Assembly (NCBI GenBank): GCA_963806335.1
Contig: CAWDXO010000016.1
Location: 310,001-374,000 of the forward strand
Direction of reading: 5' to 3'
From: Palsa-504 sp963806335
GTDB lineage: Bacteria > Actinomycetota > Actinomycetes > Streptosporangiales > Streptosporangiaceae
DNA: 64,000 bases
Part shown: positions 47,806-56,970 of the stretch, in pieces
Layout: every line of letters begins with the position of its first letter
Numbering within the stretch: the first letter of the stretch is position 1
Program-made: the position numbers and the translations under genes
The notes under the pieces: generated by a model
Told to the model about the DNA's origin: nothing
Database searches by the model: none
What the model saw: the letters and a program-made list of their open reading frames with translations, nothing else

Positions 47806-48549
47806 TCAGCTCTCTTCCCCGGTGGGACGACCCCCCCAGTCCCCCCCGCTCTGCCCAGTGCGGACGCCGAGCTCGTCGAGGCGGGCGAGCATCTCGGCCG
47901 GGTCGGCGTAGACCCGGTACGCGCCGGCCCGCTCGAGTTCCTCCCGCCCGTACCCGCCGGACATCAGCCCGACCCCGAGCGTGCCGGCCCGCCGCGCCGC
48001 GAGCAGGTCCCATACGCTGTCGCCGACGACCATCGCGTGCCTGGGCTCCACGCCGAGGACGGCGGCCGCGGCCAGGAAGAGGTCGGGGTCCGGCTTGGCG
48101 TGCCGGACCAGATCGCGGGTCACCATCGGAGTGTCTTCCGGCAGGCCGAGCAGGGCCAGCGCGGGCCGCGCGGTCGCCGCGTACCCGCTGGTCGCGATCG
48201 CCCACCGAACGCCCGTCTCGGTCAGCGTGCCCAGCAGCTCCCGCGCGCCGGGCAGCGCCGTGACCGAGTCCATCTGCGCACGGTACTCCGTCGCGTGCGC
48301 CTGCTGCAGCCGGTCGATGTCGGACACCGACAGCGACCGGCCCGTTTCCCGCAGCAGCGCGGACACGAACAGGCCGCCGCTCATCCCGATGCGCCGGTGG
48401 ATCCGCCAGACGGAAAGGTCGATGCCGATACCGGAAAGCGCGTTGCGCCAGGCGATGACGTGCTGGTAGACGCTGTCGATCAGGGTCCCGTCCAGGTCGA
48501 AGAGGAACGAGGGAGTCGGTGACTCCAGATAGGTCAGTGCGGAGGCCAT
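47806..48549 (-). CDS. HAD-superfamily phosphatase
   Basis: 247 residues from ATG 48547-48549. HAD motifs: FLFDLDGTLIDS with the nucleophile Asp, AIATSGYAATARP, KPDPDLFLAAA and VVGDSVWDLLAARRAG. A helical cap of the beta-phosphoglucomutase type lies between the first two. The substrate is unknown. The last 17 residues (TGQSGGDWGGRPTGEES) are encoded by C-run/G-run DNA like that inserted in dapD, so the natural end may have been replaced. Confidence 0.87.
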   Translation of the reverse strand: MASALTYLESPTPSFLFDLDGTLIDSVYQHVIAWRNALSGIGIDLSVWRIHRRIGMSGGLFVSALLRETGRSLSVSDIDRLQQAHATEYRAQMDSVTALPGARELLGTLTETGVRWAIATSGYAATARPALALLGLPEDTPMVTRDLVRHAKPDPDLFLAAAAVLGVEPRHAMVVGDSVWDLLAARRAGTLGVGLMSGGYGREELERAGAYRVYADPAEMLARLDELGVRTGQSGGDWGGRPTGEES

Positions 48550-48748
48550 GGCCCAAGTCTGCCCGCCCCGCCGTAGGCCCGTGGCCCCGACGTACTTCGC
48601 GGTGAAAACCATTTGGGCCGAACGGGCATCGGTACCTCCGGCCGGAATACGCGGGCCGCGGAGGGGGGACGGCGTCGCCGTAACGATCCCGGAACGCCCG
48701 CGCGGGAGTATGCCTGTCATCACAGGTTTACGAGTGGGGGAGATGACC

Positions 48749-49228
48749 ATGGCTACGAAGACGACTGAGGTTCCCGCCATCCAGCGGCGGCTGGGCGGTG
48801 CCAGGGGCGTGATCGACGTTATCTATACCTACCTGGCCGCCCTGTTCGTGCTCGGGGTGCTGGTCCAGGTCTACCTGGCGGGCCTGGGGATCTTCGGGAT
48901 CAACGCCAGCAAGGTCGCCAACGCGAGCAGCTTCGACGCGCACCGTGCCTGGGGCGGCGTCCTGATGGTCGTAGCGATCGTGCTGCTGATCCTGGCTCTG
49001 GCCGCCCGGCCGTCACGCGCTACGGTGATCGGCGCCTTCGTGCTGGCCCTGCTGGTCACCGTCGCCCAGACGGCGCTGGCCGCCGCGGGCGACAGCAATA
49101 AGTGGGTCGGCGGACTACACGCCCTGGACGGCATGGTGATCCTGCTGCTGTCGGTATGGCTGGCGGTCACCGCGTGGCGGCGGACCCGGGCTCAGGGATG
49201 GCATCATGGAGGGAATGCGCAAACGTGA
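48749..49228 (+). CDS. DUF6220-like four-helix membrane protein
   Basis: 159 residues from ATG 48749, with GGGGGAG 6 bases upstream; ATG 48743 is also in frame. Four membrane helices occur at about 28-52, 68-90, 97-118 and 130-148. FDAHRAWGGVLMVVAIV and GGLHALDGMVILLLSV, each with an in-membrane His, fit the DUF6220 family as I know it. Function is unknown. It overlaps the next gene by 23 bases. Confidence 0.65.
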   Translation: MATKTTEVPAIQRRLGGARGVIDVIYTYLAALFVLGVLVQVYLAGLGIFGINASKVANASSFDAHRAWGGVLMVVAIVLLILALAARPSRATVIGAFVLALLVTVAQTALAAAGDSNKWVGGLHALDGMVILLLSVWLAVTAWRRTRAQGWHHGGNAQT

Positions 49229-50033
49229 CCCGGCGGGCGAAATCCGCACTTATGTGGCGATCGGCGACAGTTTTACCGAGGGGCTCCACGATCCGGGTCC
49301 CGGCGGCGGTTACCTCGGCTGGGCCGACCGGGTGGCCGGCGCCCTGTCGGCCCGGCGGCCCGGGTTCCGGTACGCCAACCTGGCCATCCGGGGCAAGCTG
49401 CTGGACCAGGTCATCGCCGAGCAGCTGCCGTCCGCCGTCGAGATGGCGCCGGACCTGGTGAGCCTGGCCGCGGGCGGCAACGACATCCTCAGCGGCGCCG
49501 ACGTTGACCCGCTCGCGGCCCATTTCGAAACCGCCGTGGCCAGGCTCCAGGCCGCGGGCTGCCGGGTGCTCATCTTCACCGGTTTCGATCCGCGCAAGTT
49601 CCCGGTGATCAGGCTGCTGCGCGGCCGGATCGCCACGTACAACATGCACCTCCGCGGGATCGCGGACGAGGCCGGATGCGACCTAGTCGACCTATGGTCC
49701 ATGCGGGCCCTGAACGACACGCGGGCCTGGAGCCCGGACCGGCTGCACCTCAGCGCGGAAGGCCACCGGCGGGTGGCCCTGCGGGCCTGCGAGGTCCTGG
49801 GCCTCCCGGTCACGCCGGACCGGCGGGTGCCGCCGCCTGACCCGGACGGCGCCGGCCGCCCGGACGGCGCGCGCTGGCTGGCCGCGCGCCGTCAGGACGC
49901 CCGCTGGGCCAGGCAGTACGCGATGCCGTGGGTCCGCCGCAGGCTGACCGGCGCGTCCAGCGGTGACGGTCTGCCGCCCAAGCGTCCCGACCTGCTGCCG
50001 CTCTCAGCTGAGGTCGGCCAGGACCTCGTCTAG
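49206..50033 (+). CDS. SGNH/GDSL-family hydrolase
   Basis: 275 residues from ATG 49206, or 272 from ATG 49215. The blocks are complete: AIGDSFTEG (block I Ser), LAIRGK, LAAGGNDIL (block III Asn) and DRLHLSAEGH (block V Asp/His). It is a soluble esterase or lipase-like enzyme without a signal peptide. The C-terminal 60 residues are Pro/Arg-rich and extra. It overlaps the end of the convergent aminotransferase by 30 bases. Confidence 0.87.
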   Translation: MEGMRKRDPAGEIRTYVAIGDSFTEGLHDPGPGGGYLGWADRVAGALSARRPGFRYANLAIRGKLLDQVIAEQLPSAVEMAPDLVSLAAGGNDILSGADVDPLAAHFETAVARLQAAGCRVLIFTGFDPRKFPVIRLLRGRIATYNMHLRGIADEAGCDLVDLWSMRALNDTRAWSPDRLHLSAEGHRRVALRACEVLGLPVTPDRRVPPPDPDGAGRPDGARWLAARRQDARWARQYAMPWVRRRLTGASSGDGLPPKRPDLLPLSAEVGQDLV

Positions 50034-51311
50034 CCGGGCGAGCGACGCGGCGATCCAGGGCAGCGAGCACGGATCGGCCGAGTTCAGCGCGGCGGTGCGC
50101 TGGGCGTCGGTGTCGCCGTAGAGCAGCGAGGTCGCCACCCGCAGCCGCAGCCGCCAGCCCTGGTCGCCGAACGCGCTGCCCGGCAGCGTTCCCACCCCGT
50201 ACTGGCGCAGCAGCAGCGCCGCCAGGCCCTCGTCGCTGGTGATGCCATGCCGTTGCCGCAGCGCGCCGGCGAGCGGCGTGAAGTCCGGGTAGAGGTAGAA
50301 CGCGGCCTGCGGGGCAGGTACCGACGCCCCGGCCGCGGCGAACCGCTGCGCCACCGCGCGGGCCACGGCGGCGTGCAGACGGCGGCTGAGCGCGATCCGC
50401 TCGATGATCGCGGGCGGTTCGCTGAACGCCAGGGCGGCCGCCTGCTGGACCGGCCCGGCCGGAGCGGACCAGATCTCGCTGCCGATCCCGAGCAGCCGGG
50501 TGCGCAGCTCGCGCCCGAGCCATCCCGCCGGCAGCCGGGCCACGCCCAGGCGCCAGCCGCCCAGGGCGAGGTTCTTGCTCAGGCCGGTGGTGACCACCGT
50601 TCGTTCGGGAGAAATTGACGCGGGACTCGCGAACGCGGTGTCGTCGCCGTACACGAGATCCCGGTAGATCTCGTCGGAGATAATGATCAGGTTATGGGCT
50701 TCCGCGACCGCGCATACGGCGCGGACGGCCGCGGGGGTGGCCAGCGTCCCGGTCGGGTTGTCGGGCAGCGTGAGGATGACGCTGCGGACCGGCCGGCCCG
50801 CGGCCCGGGCCGCCGACACCGTGCGGGCCAGCTGCCCCGCGTCCGGTACGCCGGATGCGCCGGGCACGAAATGCGGCCGCCCGCCGGCCAGGCTCGCCTG
50901 CGCGGCGTAGCTGACCCAGCTGGGGCGGGTCACGGCGACGTCGCCGCCGATGGCCGCGATCAGGCCGTAGAGCAGGGCTTTGCTGCCTGGCCCGCAGACC
51001 ACGGCGTCCGCGTCGGTGGGCAGGCCGTGCCGGTCCCAGTACCAGGCCGCCGCTTCGCGCAGCAAGACGTGACCGGCGACGGGACCGTAGGAGTTGTACC
51101 CCGCGGCCCGGGCGAGCGCCTCGCGCAGCAGCCGGTGAGCGGGCAGTCCCGCCTCACCGAACGCCATCGGCAGCACCGGCTCGCCGCGCCCGCGCCGCGC
51201 GTCCATGATCTCGTTGGCGGCGAGGGTCGCGGAAACGGGGATGGTCGCGGGGCTAAGGAGGATGCGGGACGGGGACCGGAGGGGTGGCCACGGCGTGACG
51301 GTAAGAGCCAT
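50004..51311 (-). CDS. PLP-dependent class I/II aminotransferase
   Basis: 435 residues. Fold-type I features: GYNSYGPVAGHVLLREAAAWYW, VVCGPGSKALLYGLI, ILTLPDNPTGTLA, IISDEIYRDLVYGD and the PLP Lys in TTGLSKNLALGGWRLG. The late YGVGTLPGSAFGDQ is typical of aspartate/aromatic-type enzymes. The substrate is not evident. The first 35 residues are not conserved, so a later start is possible. A LysR gene starts divergently 131 bases away and may control it. Confidence 0.85.
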   Translation of the reverse strand: MALTVTPWPPLRSPSRILLSPATIPVSATLAANEIMDARRGRGEPVLPMAFGEAGLPAHRLLREALARAAGYNSYGPVAGHVLLREAAAWYWDRHGLPTDADAVVCGPGSKALLYGLIAAIGGDVAVTRPSWVSYAAQASLAGGRPHFVPGASGVPDAGQLARTVSAARAAGRPVRSVILTLPDNPTGTLATPAAVRAVCAVAEAHNLIIISDEIYRDLVYGDDTAFASPASISPERTVVTTGLSKNLALGGWRLGVARLPAGWLGRELRTRLLGIGSEIWSAPAGPVQQAAALAFSEPPAIIERIALSRRLHAAVARAVAQRFAAAGASVPAPQAAFYLYPDFTPLAGALRQRHGITSDEGLAALLLRQYGVGTLPGSAFGDQGWRLRLRVATSLLYGDTDAQRTAALNSADPCSLPWIAASLARLDEVLADLS

Positions 51312-51441
51312 TGAGGCTGGAATTCCTAGCTGCGGGATGAGGAACTAATGACGGTGGCAACCCTGCGCACTTAGTCAAGTCTCCACTGAACAGACCATTA
51401 GAACAAGCGCTGATGTCTATCGCAGAGACTAAGCTTGCCTT

Positions 51442-52393
51442 ATGCTCGATCTACACCGGCTCCGCCTGCTCCAGGAATTCGCTGCTCGCGGCAGCATTGC
51501 CCGCACCGCCGCCGTCCTGGGCTATACGCCGTCGGCCGTCTCACAGCAGCTCGCCGCGCTCGAGCGGGAGGCGGGCACGGCCCTGCTCGACCGGTCCGCC
51601 CGCCGGGCCGAACTCACCGACGCGGGCCGCCGCCTGGCCGGCCACGCCGAGCGCATCCTGGCCATGGTCGAGGAGGCCGAGACCGACTTGTCCGCCGGGG
51701 CCGCCGAGCCCTGGCCGGATCGTGGCGACCGCGTTCGCCTCGGCGGCGGTCGCGTTCGCGCCCGCGCTCGCTCGCAGCCTGCGCACCCACCCGAAGCTGG
51801 CGCTGGTGCTACGGCAGACGCAGGCCGGCGAGGGGCTGCGGCAGGTGCGGTCCGGCGCGGTGGACGTGGCGATCGTCGATGACTGGACCAGCCGGCTGGC
51901 CGAGGAGATCGAGACGGGCGGGTCCATCCTGACCTGCTACCACCTGGTCCGTGACCAGCTGGTGCTGGTGGTGCCCCGGGCGCACCCGGCGGCCGATCCG
52001 GACCGCCCGGTCGACCTGCGGGCGCTGCGGCACGAGCCCTGGCTGGCCGCGCCGGCCGCGGAACCGTCCCGCCAGGCCGTCGACCGGCTGCTCGCCGCGG
52101 TGGGCGTGGCGCCGCCGGTGCTGTCGGAGTTCGAGGGCATGTCCACGATGGTGAGCCTGGTGGCGCGGGGCATCGGCATCGCTATCCTGCCGCGGATGGC
52201 GGTCGCCGCGGCCGAGCGCCGGGTGGCGGTGCGGGACCTCCCGCACGGCCTCGACCTGGCCAGGGAAATCTACGCCGTGGCCCGCACGGCCAGCGTGCGC
52301 CGTCCCTCGGTGGCGGTCATCGTGACCGCCCTCCGCGACGCCGCCAAAGCCATGCCGGCCCGCCCCGGCTCTGGTCCCCCCGGAACGTCATGA
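51442..52393 (+). pseudogene. LysR-family regulator, frameshifted
   Basis: The first frame, from ATG 51442, gives the HTH part (MLDLHRLRLLQEFAARGSIA, AAVLGYTPSAVSQQLAALE) up to AGAAEP. The effector domain continues in another frame: GRIVATAFASAAVAFAPALA, LALVLRQTQAGEGLRQV, AIVDDW, VARGIGIAILPR. The junction is at about 51708-51718 and fits one extra base or two lost. Divergent from the aminotransferase with an inverted repeat CTTAGTC/GACTAAG (51370-51376 and 51427-51433) between them. Probably functional if the shift is an assembly error. Confidence 0.8.
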
Positions 52394-52441
52394 AACCGGG
52401 CTTCCAGCACACCCCGGTGTGCTGGACCGGGGTTTCATGAC
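52387..52441. terminator. Long hairpin terminator
   Basis: GTCATGAAACC pairs with GGTTTCATGAC, and inside it CCAGCACAC pairs with GTGTGCTGG. The structure overlaps the LysR stop codon and precedes dapE by 68 bases. There is no long T run, but stability is very high. Confidence 0.7.
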
Positions 52442-52508
52442 ACGGCGAGCCGCACCGGAGCCGCTGCGCAAGCCACCTGAGCCCTGGCCGGTGACCTAGG
52501 CTGGCCGG

Positions 52509-53573
52509 GTGAATCTCGAGCTCGATCCTGATGCCGACGGCGCGGCGCTGACGGCGCGGCTGGTGGACATCCCGTCGGTCAGCGGCGAGGAGGGACCGCT
52601 CGCGGACGCGGTCGAAGGCGTGCTGCGCTCCTGCCCGCACCTGGCCGTGCACCGGGACGGCAACGCGATCGTGGCCCGCACGATGCTCGGGCGGCCGGAA
52701 CGGGTGGTCCTGGCCGGGCACCTCGACACCGTGCCGCTCGCGGATAACCTGCCCGCGCACGCCGAGGGATCCCGGCTGTACGGCTGCGGCACGACCGACA
52801 TGAAAGCCGGGGTGGCGGTCCAGCTCAGGCTGGCCGCCGGGCTCACCGCCCCGGCCCGGGACATCACGTACGTGTTCTACGACGGTGAGGAGGTCGCCGC
52901 CGACCGTAACGGACTGCTGCGGCTGAGTCGCCGGAGCCCGGAACTCCTGGTCGGCGACTTCGCGGTCCTGATGGAGCCGAGTTCGGCGGAGATCGAAGGC
53001 GGCTGCCAGGGGACGCTGCGGGCCGAGATCACCGCGGCCGGGAAGCGGGCGCACACCGCGCGGTCCTGGATGGGGCGCAACGCGATCCACGAGGCGGGCG
53101 CCATCCTGGACGTATTGCGCGCGTACACCCCGCGAGAACCCGAGGTCGACGGGCTGCGGTATCACGAGGGCCTGAACGCCGTGGCCATCCGCGGCGGCGT
53201 CGCGGGGAACGTCGTACCCGACGCGTGCGCGGTCACGGTGAACTACCGGTTCGCGCCCGACCGCGACGAACGGGAGGCGGCCGAGTTCGTCCGGTCGATG
53301 TTCTCCGCGTGGCCGGTGACCGTGCTCGACGTCGCCGCGGGGGCCAGACCCGGCCTCGGGCACCCCGCCGCGGCCTCGTTCGTCGCGGCGGTCGGCGGGA
53401 CGCCGCGGGCCAAGCTCGGCTGGACCGACGTGGCCAGGTTCGCCGCGCTCGGCATCCCGGCGGTGAACTACGGTCCGGGCATCTCGGAGATCGCGCACAC
53501 CGCCGGCGAGTACGTGGAGATCGGCAAGATCGCCGAATGCGAGGCGCGCCTGCGGGCCTGGCTGGCCCGTTAG
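52509..53573 (+). CDS. dapE: Succinyl-diaminopimelate desuccinylase
   Basis: 354 residues from GTG 52509. M20 metallopeptidase fold of the actinobacterial DapE type: VLAGHLDTVPLADN (metal His/Asp), YGCGTTDMKAGVAV (bridging Asp), YDGEEVAADRNGL (catalytic Glu-Glu), LMEPSSAEIEGGCQGTL, and the C-terminal GPGISEIAHTAGEYV with the last His. It releases succinate to give LL-diaminopimelate, the step after DapC. It is separate from dapC-dapD by about 38 kb. Confidence 0.9.
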   Translation: MNLELDPDADGAALTARLVDIPSVSGEEGPLADAVEGVLRSCPHLAVHRDGNAIVARTMLGRPERVVLAGHLDTVPLADNLPAHAEGSRLYGCGTTDMKAGVAVQLRLAAGLTAPARDITYVFYDGEEVAADRNGLLRLSRRSPELLVGDFAVLMEPSSAEIEGGCQGTLRAEITAAGKRAHTARSWMGRNAIHEAGAILDVLRAYTPREPEVDGLRYHEGLNAVAIRGGVAGNVVPDACAVTVNYRFAPDRDEREAAEFVRSMFSAWPVTVLDVAAGARPGLGHPAAASFVAAVGGTPRAKLGWTDVARFAALGIPAVNYGPGISEIAHTAGEYVEIGKIAECEARLRAWLAR

Positions 53574-53640
53574 CCTGACCGTGGAGCCTGACCGGGGAGC
53601 CTGACCGGGGAGCCTGACCGGGGAGCCTGACCGGGGAGCC
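53574..53640. repeat. 14-base tandem repeat between convergent dapE and htrA genes
   Basis: About five head-to-tail copies of GAGCCTGACCGGGG, the first with one change, fill the whole gap between the two convergent genes. The last copy reads into the htrA 3' end. Probably slippage-prone. Confidence 0.85.
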
Positions 53641-53859
53641 TTACCGGGCCGGGCCGCTGCCGAGCTTTACCGAGCTGGTGTGCTTGGCCCCGCCGATGGC
53701 TTCCCAGCCGACCGAGATGACCGCGCCCGCGTGGTACTTGGCGGTGATGCCGGTCAGCGAGCCGGGCGTGGTGACCGGATGGCCATTGACTGAGGTGATC
53801 ACGTCGCCGGCGCCCAGCCCGTCCGATTGCGCCGCCGTACCGCACAGGACGCCGAGCAC
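53641..53859 (-). pseudogene. Detached PDZ domain of the htrA gene
   Basis: In the frame next to the protease, LGVLCGTAAQSDGLGAGDVITSVNGHPVTTPGSLTGITAKYH continues the HtrA protein, and upstream of it GNSQGCVSSNQPFNGGGQ and TGALVLG are readable back to about 53945. This is the normal PDZ end, joined to the protease if one base is restored in the G/C run. Confidence 0.75.
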
Positions 53860-55343
53860 GAGAGCGCCCGTGCTGGCCGGGGCGATCTGGCCCCCGCCGT
53901 TGAACGGCTGGTTGCTGGATACGCAGCCCTGGCTGTTGCCGCCGGGGAGGGGCCGGCGTTCTGACCCGCCTGCTCGTCGGCGGCCTGCTGCTGCGGGTTC
54001 GGGCTGTTGCTCTGCGCGACCTCGACGCCGAGGAAACCAGGCAGGCCGATGTACACCGTTGAGCTGCTCTTGCCCCCGTCGATCTGCTTGGCGAGCGACA
54101 GGGCTCTGTTGATGGGGATGGCGAATCCGAGCGTTCCTCCGGACGCCCCGAACTGGTTCGACGCGGAGGTGTTCGCCGCGGTGATCATGCCGATGACCTG
54201 TCCCGCGTCATTCGCCAGCGCGCCGCCCGAGTCGCCCTGCTGGATCGGGGCGTTGGTCTGCAGCATGTGGTTCAGGTCTTCGGTGCTGTTCGATCCTTCG
54301 TCGTTGGCCTGGATGGACCGGTCGAGCGCGTTGATGATGCCGACGGCCGCCTTGGCCCCGCCCTGCCCCTCGGCATTGCCGAGCGCCAGCACCGGAGTAC
54401 CCAGGCTGACCTGTGCGGAGTTTCCGAAGTTCACCGGGGTCAGCCCGGAGGCGCCCTCGATCTTCAGCAGCGCCACGTCGTCGGCGCTGTCATAGCCGAC
54501 CACCCGCGCCGGGTACTTCCTGGCTGGATTGGTCACCAGCGAGACGGTCACGCTGGTGGCCCCGTCGATCACGTGATTGTTGGTCAGGACCAGGCCGCCT
54601 GCCGACAAGATCATGCCGGTGCCCTCGGCTGTCTCGTTGTTGTACCTGAGCGTGGAGGCGATGTCGACCAGGCCCGGCTTGACTCTCTTCTCGACCAGCG
54701 CCGAGTTGAGGGGCGCCCCCGAAGACCCGCTGCCCGACGCGTTGTTGTGCGGCGCGGGGACATCGCCGGAGGAAACCGCGGGCGCCGAAGCCGTGTTCTG
54801 GTTATCGAGGGCGACGGTCACCCCGGCGCCGATGCTCGCCGCGAGGGCCGCTATGGCTAGGTAGATGAGGAAACGCCCGCCTCGTCTCGGCCGTCCCGGT
54901 GGCGGGGAACCCGGCATCGCCCACCCGGCGGCGCCGAAGCCGCTGTTGTCCCCGTGACCACCAGACCCGCCCTGCCCATACCCGCCCTGCCCGTACCCGC
55001 CCTGCCCGTACCCGCCCTGCCCGTACCCGCCCTGCCCGTGCCCGCCCTGCCCGTACCCGCCCTGCCCGTACCCGCCCTGCCCGTAGCCCGGCTGGCTCCC
55101 GTACTCCGCCTGCCCGGACCCTGGCTGCATCCAGTACCCAGCCTGGTTTCCGGATCCGGCCGGCGGGCCGAGGGCACTGGTTTCCTGAGCGCCGTTCTCC
55201 GGCGCAGCCACGTCCGGGTCTGGTTCCGGGGGCCCGGCTGCTGGCGTCCCGGCGGCTGGAGCCTGGTCACGTGGTGCCCACGGGTTGACGTACTCGGGCG
55301 GCTGTTCCCCGCCGCCTCCGCTATCGCTCTCGTTCTCTCGCAT
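53799..55343 (-). CDS. HtrA/DegP-like membrane-anchored serine protease (C-terminal PDZ in another frame)
   Basis: 514 residues from ATG 55341-55343. A cytoplasmic low-complexity region with about nine GQGGY units (15-base DNA repeats around 54966-55090) is followed by one membrane helix (about 153-173) and a trypsin-like domain. His in LTNNHVIDGA, Asp in YDSADDVALLKI and Ser in QQGDSGGALAND form the triad. It degrades or refolds exported proteins. After residue 445 the frame leaves the family. The PDZ part lies in the neighbouring frame at 53641-53859, and the break is at the run GGGGAGGGG (about 53944-53952). Confidence 0.82.
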   Translation of the reverse strand: MRENESDSGGGGEQPPEYVNPWAPRDQAPAAGTPAAGPPEPDPDVAAPENGAQETSALGPPAGSGNQAGYWMQPGSGQAEYGSQPGYGQGGYGQGGYGQGGHGQGGYGQGGYGQGGYGQGGYGQGGSGGHGDNSGFGAAGWAMPGSPPPGRPRRGGRFLIYLAIAALAASIGAGVTVALDNQNTASAPAVSSGDVPAPHNNASGSGSSGAPLNSALVEKRVKPGLVDIASTLRYNNETAEGTGMILSAGGLVLTNNHVIDGATSVTVSLVTNPARKYPARVVGYDSADDVALLKIEGASGLTPVNFGNSAQVSLGTPVLALGNAEGQGGAKAAVGIINALDRSIQANDEGSNSTEDLNHMLQTNAPIQQGDSGGALANDAGQVIGMITAANTSASNQFGASGGTLGFAIPINRALSLAKQIDGGKSSSTVYIGLPGFLGVEVAQSNSPNPQQQAADEQAGQNAGPSPAATARAAYPATSRSTAGARSPRPARALSCSASCAVRRRNRTGWAPAT

Positions 55344-55465
55344 TTTCCTCGCCCTCGACCAGACCAGAGTACGTCGCGATCGGTTATGCCGGTTCGCCAG
55401 ATCCAGCGACAGACGCCTCCAGTTAGCCTCGCCAACCTGTGCCTAAGCTGAACGTGCGGTGGCTC

Positions 55466-56728
55466 CTAGCCAGCCGGCCCCACGTTCAGCGTCACCAGCG
55501 CGGCATGCGGCCGGCCGTCCGGGCTGACCCAGGCCAGCCGGACCTGGCGGCCCGGGCGGTAGCGGTCCAGGATGGCGGTCAGCGAGCCAGGCGTGGTCAC
55601 GGCCCAGCCGCCGATGGATGTGATGACGTCCCCGGCGGCCAGGCCGGCCGACACGGCCACCGTGCCGCACAGCACCCCGTCGACCAGCGCGCCGGACCGC
55701 AGCGGCGCGATGCTCGCCGGGACCGCCGTGGTGTCACCGGTGGTGCAGGTCCTGCCTCGGCTGACTACGACGCCGGCTCGCTGTTTCTCCTGGCGGGCCT
55801 GCTGGCGAGGGTCGGCGCTGCTGCTATCGGGCACCAGGGCGCCGAGGAACCCGGGCAGGCCGATCTGGATGGACGGACTCGCCTGCCCGGCGAAAATCTG
55901 GTGGGCGATGATGAGGGCCGCCTTGATGGGGATGGCGTAGCCGGAGTAAACGGTGCTGCCGCCTGCGGCCGTGTCGATGCCTATGACCTGGCCGGCGGCG
56001 TTGGCCAGCGGGCCGCCGGAGTCGCCAGGCCGGATGTCGGCGTTGGTCTGGAGCATGCCGTGCAGGATCTCGTTCAGGCCAGAGCTCTGATCGGTGGCAT
56101 CGATGGTGCGGTCGAGGCTGCTGATGACGCCGGGAGCGACTGTCGGCGAGCCGCCCTGTCCCGCCTCGTTGCCGATGGCGAGTACCGGAGTGCCGACGGC
56201 GAGGTGCGAGGAGTCGCCGATCGTGACGGCCCTGAGCCCGGTCACGTCCGGTAGCTGAAGCAGGGCCACGTCGTCGGACCGGTCGTAGCCGAGGACCTTG
56301 GCCTGGTAGCTCTTGCCCGACGCCACCGGTGTGACCGTCACGCTGGTGGCGCCGTCGATCACGTGATTGTTGGTCAGCACGAGCCCGGCGGCGGCGTCGA
56401 TAACGAAGCCGGTGCCCTCGGCCGTCTCCTCGAGGTACTGCAGGTTAGCGTTCACATCAACGATGCCCGGCTCGACCTCGTTGTAGACGGTTTCGTCGTT
56501 CATCGCGGCGGGCCTGCCGGCCGCGGCGGCGTCGGCCGGCATCCGGGCGGTGCCGGACTTCGCCGGGCCCGCGTGTTGCACGGCGAGGGTGGCACCCACG
56601 CCCGCCGCCGCGGCTAGCATCGCCACGACCAGGCAAATCAGCAGCGCGCTGCCCCCGCGCCGCGGGTCGGCCGGCGGGCCTGCGGAAAGGGGCGACGATT
56701 CCGCGCTAGTAATGTCGCCCTCGTGCAT
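55466..56728 (-). CDS. HtrA/DegP-like membrane-anchored serine protease, second copy
   Basis: 420 residues. A short cytoplasmic start, one membrane helix (about 27-48), then a trypsin-like domain with LTNNHVIDGA (His), YDRSDDVALLQL (Asp) and IRPGDSGGPLAN (Ser), and an intact PDZ domain (GTVAVSAGLAAGDVITSIGGW). It is a tandem paralogue of the preceding protease, lacks the GQGGY tail and shares PGFLGALV before the PDZ. The two genes are separated by about 120 bases on the same strand. Confidence 0.9.
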   Translation of the reverse strand: MHEGDITSAESSPLSAGPPADPRRGGSALLICLVVAMLAAAAGVGATLAVQHAGPAKSGTARMPADAAAAGRPAAMNDETVYNEVEPGIVDVNANLQYLEETAEGTGFVIDAAAGLVLTNNHVIDGATSVTVTPVASGKSYQAKVLGYDRSDDVALLQLPDVTGLRAVTIGDSSHLAVGTPVLAIGNEAGQGGSPTVAPGVISSLDRTIDATDQSSGLNEILHGMLQTNADIRPGDSGGPLANAAGQVIGIDTAAGGSTVYSGYAIPIKAALIIAHQIFAGQASPSIQIGLPGFLGALVPDSSSADPRQQARQEKQRAGVVVSRGRTCTTGDTTAVPASIAPLRSGALVDGVLCGTVAVSAGLAAGDVITSIGGWAVTTPGSLTAILDRYRPGRQVRLAWVSPDGRPHAALVTLNVGPAG

Positions 56729-56921
56729 CTCCCACAGCCTTTGCCCGGAATCTACCCTCGACAGTAGATTTCCCGTCTCGCGGGCCGGTCAAGCATGCCG
56801 AGTGAGCAAAACCATTACTTCACCTGGGAAACAGCGGGCCCTGCGTACCCCCGCGCCTCGCCGGAGGCCTCGCGCGTCGCGCGCGACGTACGCGTAATGT
56901 CGTGGTACTCTGCAGCCAAGA

Positions 56922-56944
56922 CACGATATGACGTGAATATCGTG
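56922..56944 (+). promoter_or_regulatory. Perfect inverted repeat upstream of a membrane protein gene
   Basis: CACGATAT and ATATCGTG separated by 7 bases, ending 26 bases before ATG 56971 in an unusually AT-rich stretch. The size and symmetry fit a dimeric repressor site. A second 14-base perfect palindrome CGTCGCGCGCGACG lies at 56875-56888. Confidence 0.5.
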
Positions 56945-56970
56945 CTAGGGTTCGAAGGGCAGGAATTCAT

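Noticed and set aside
54960..55095. Regular repeats that could suggest a CRISPR array
   Set aside because: Units are 15 bases, contiguous without spacers and in frame as GQGGY of the protease.
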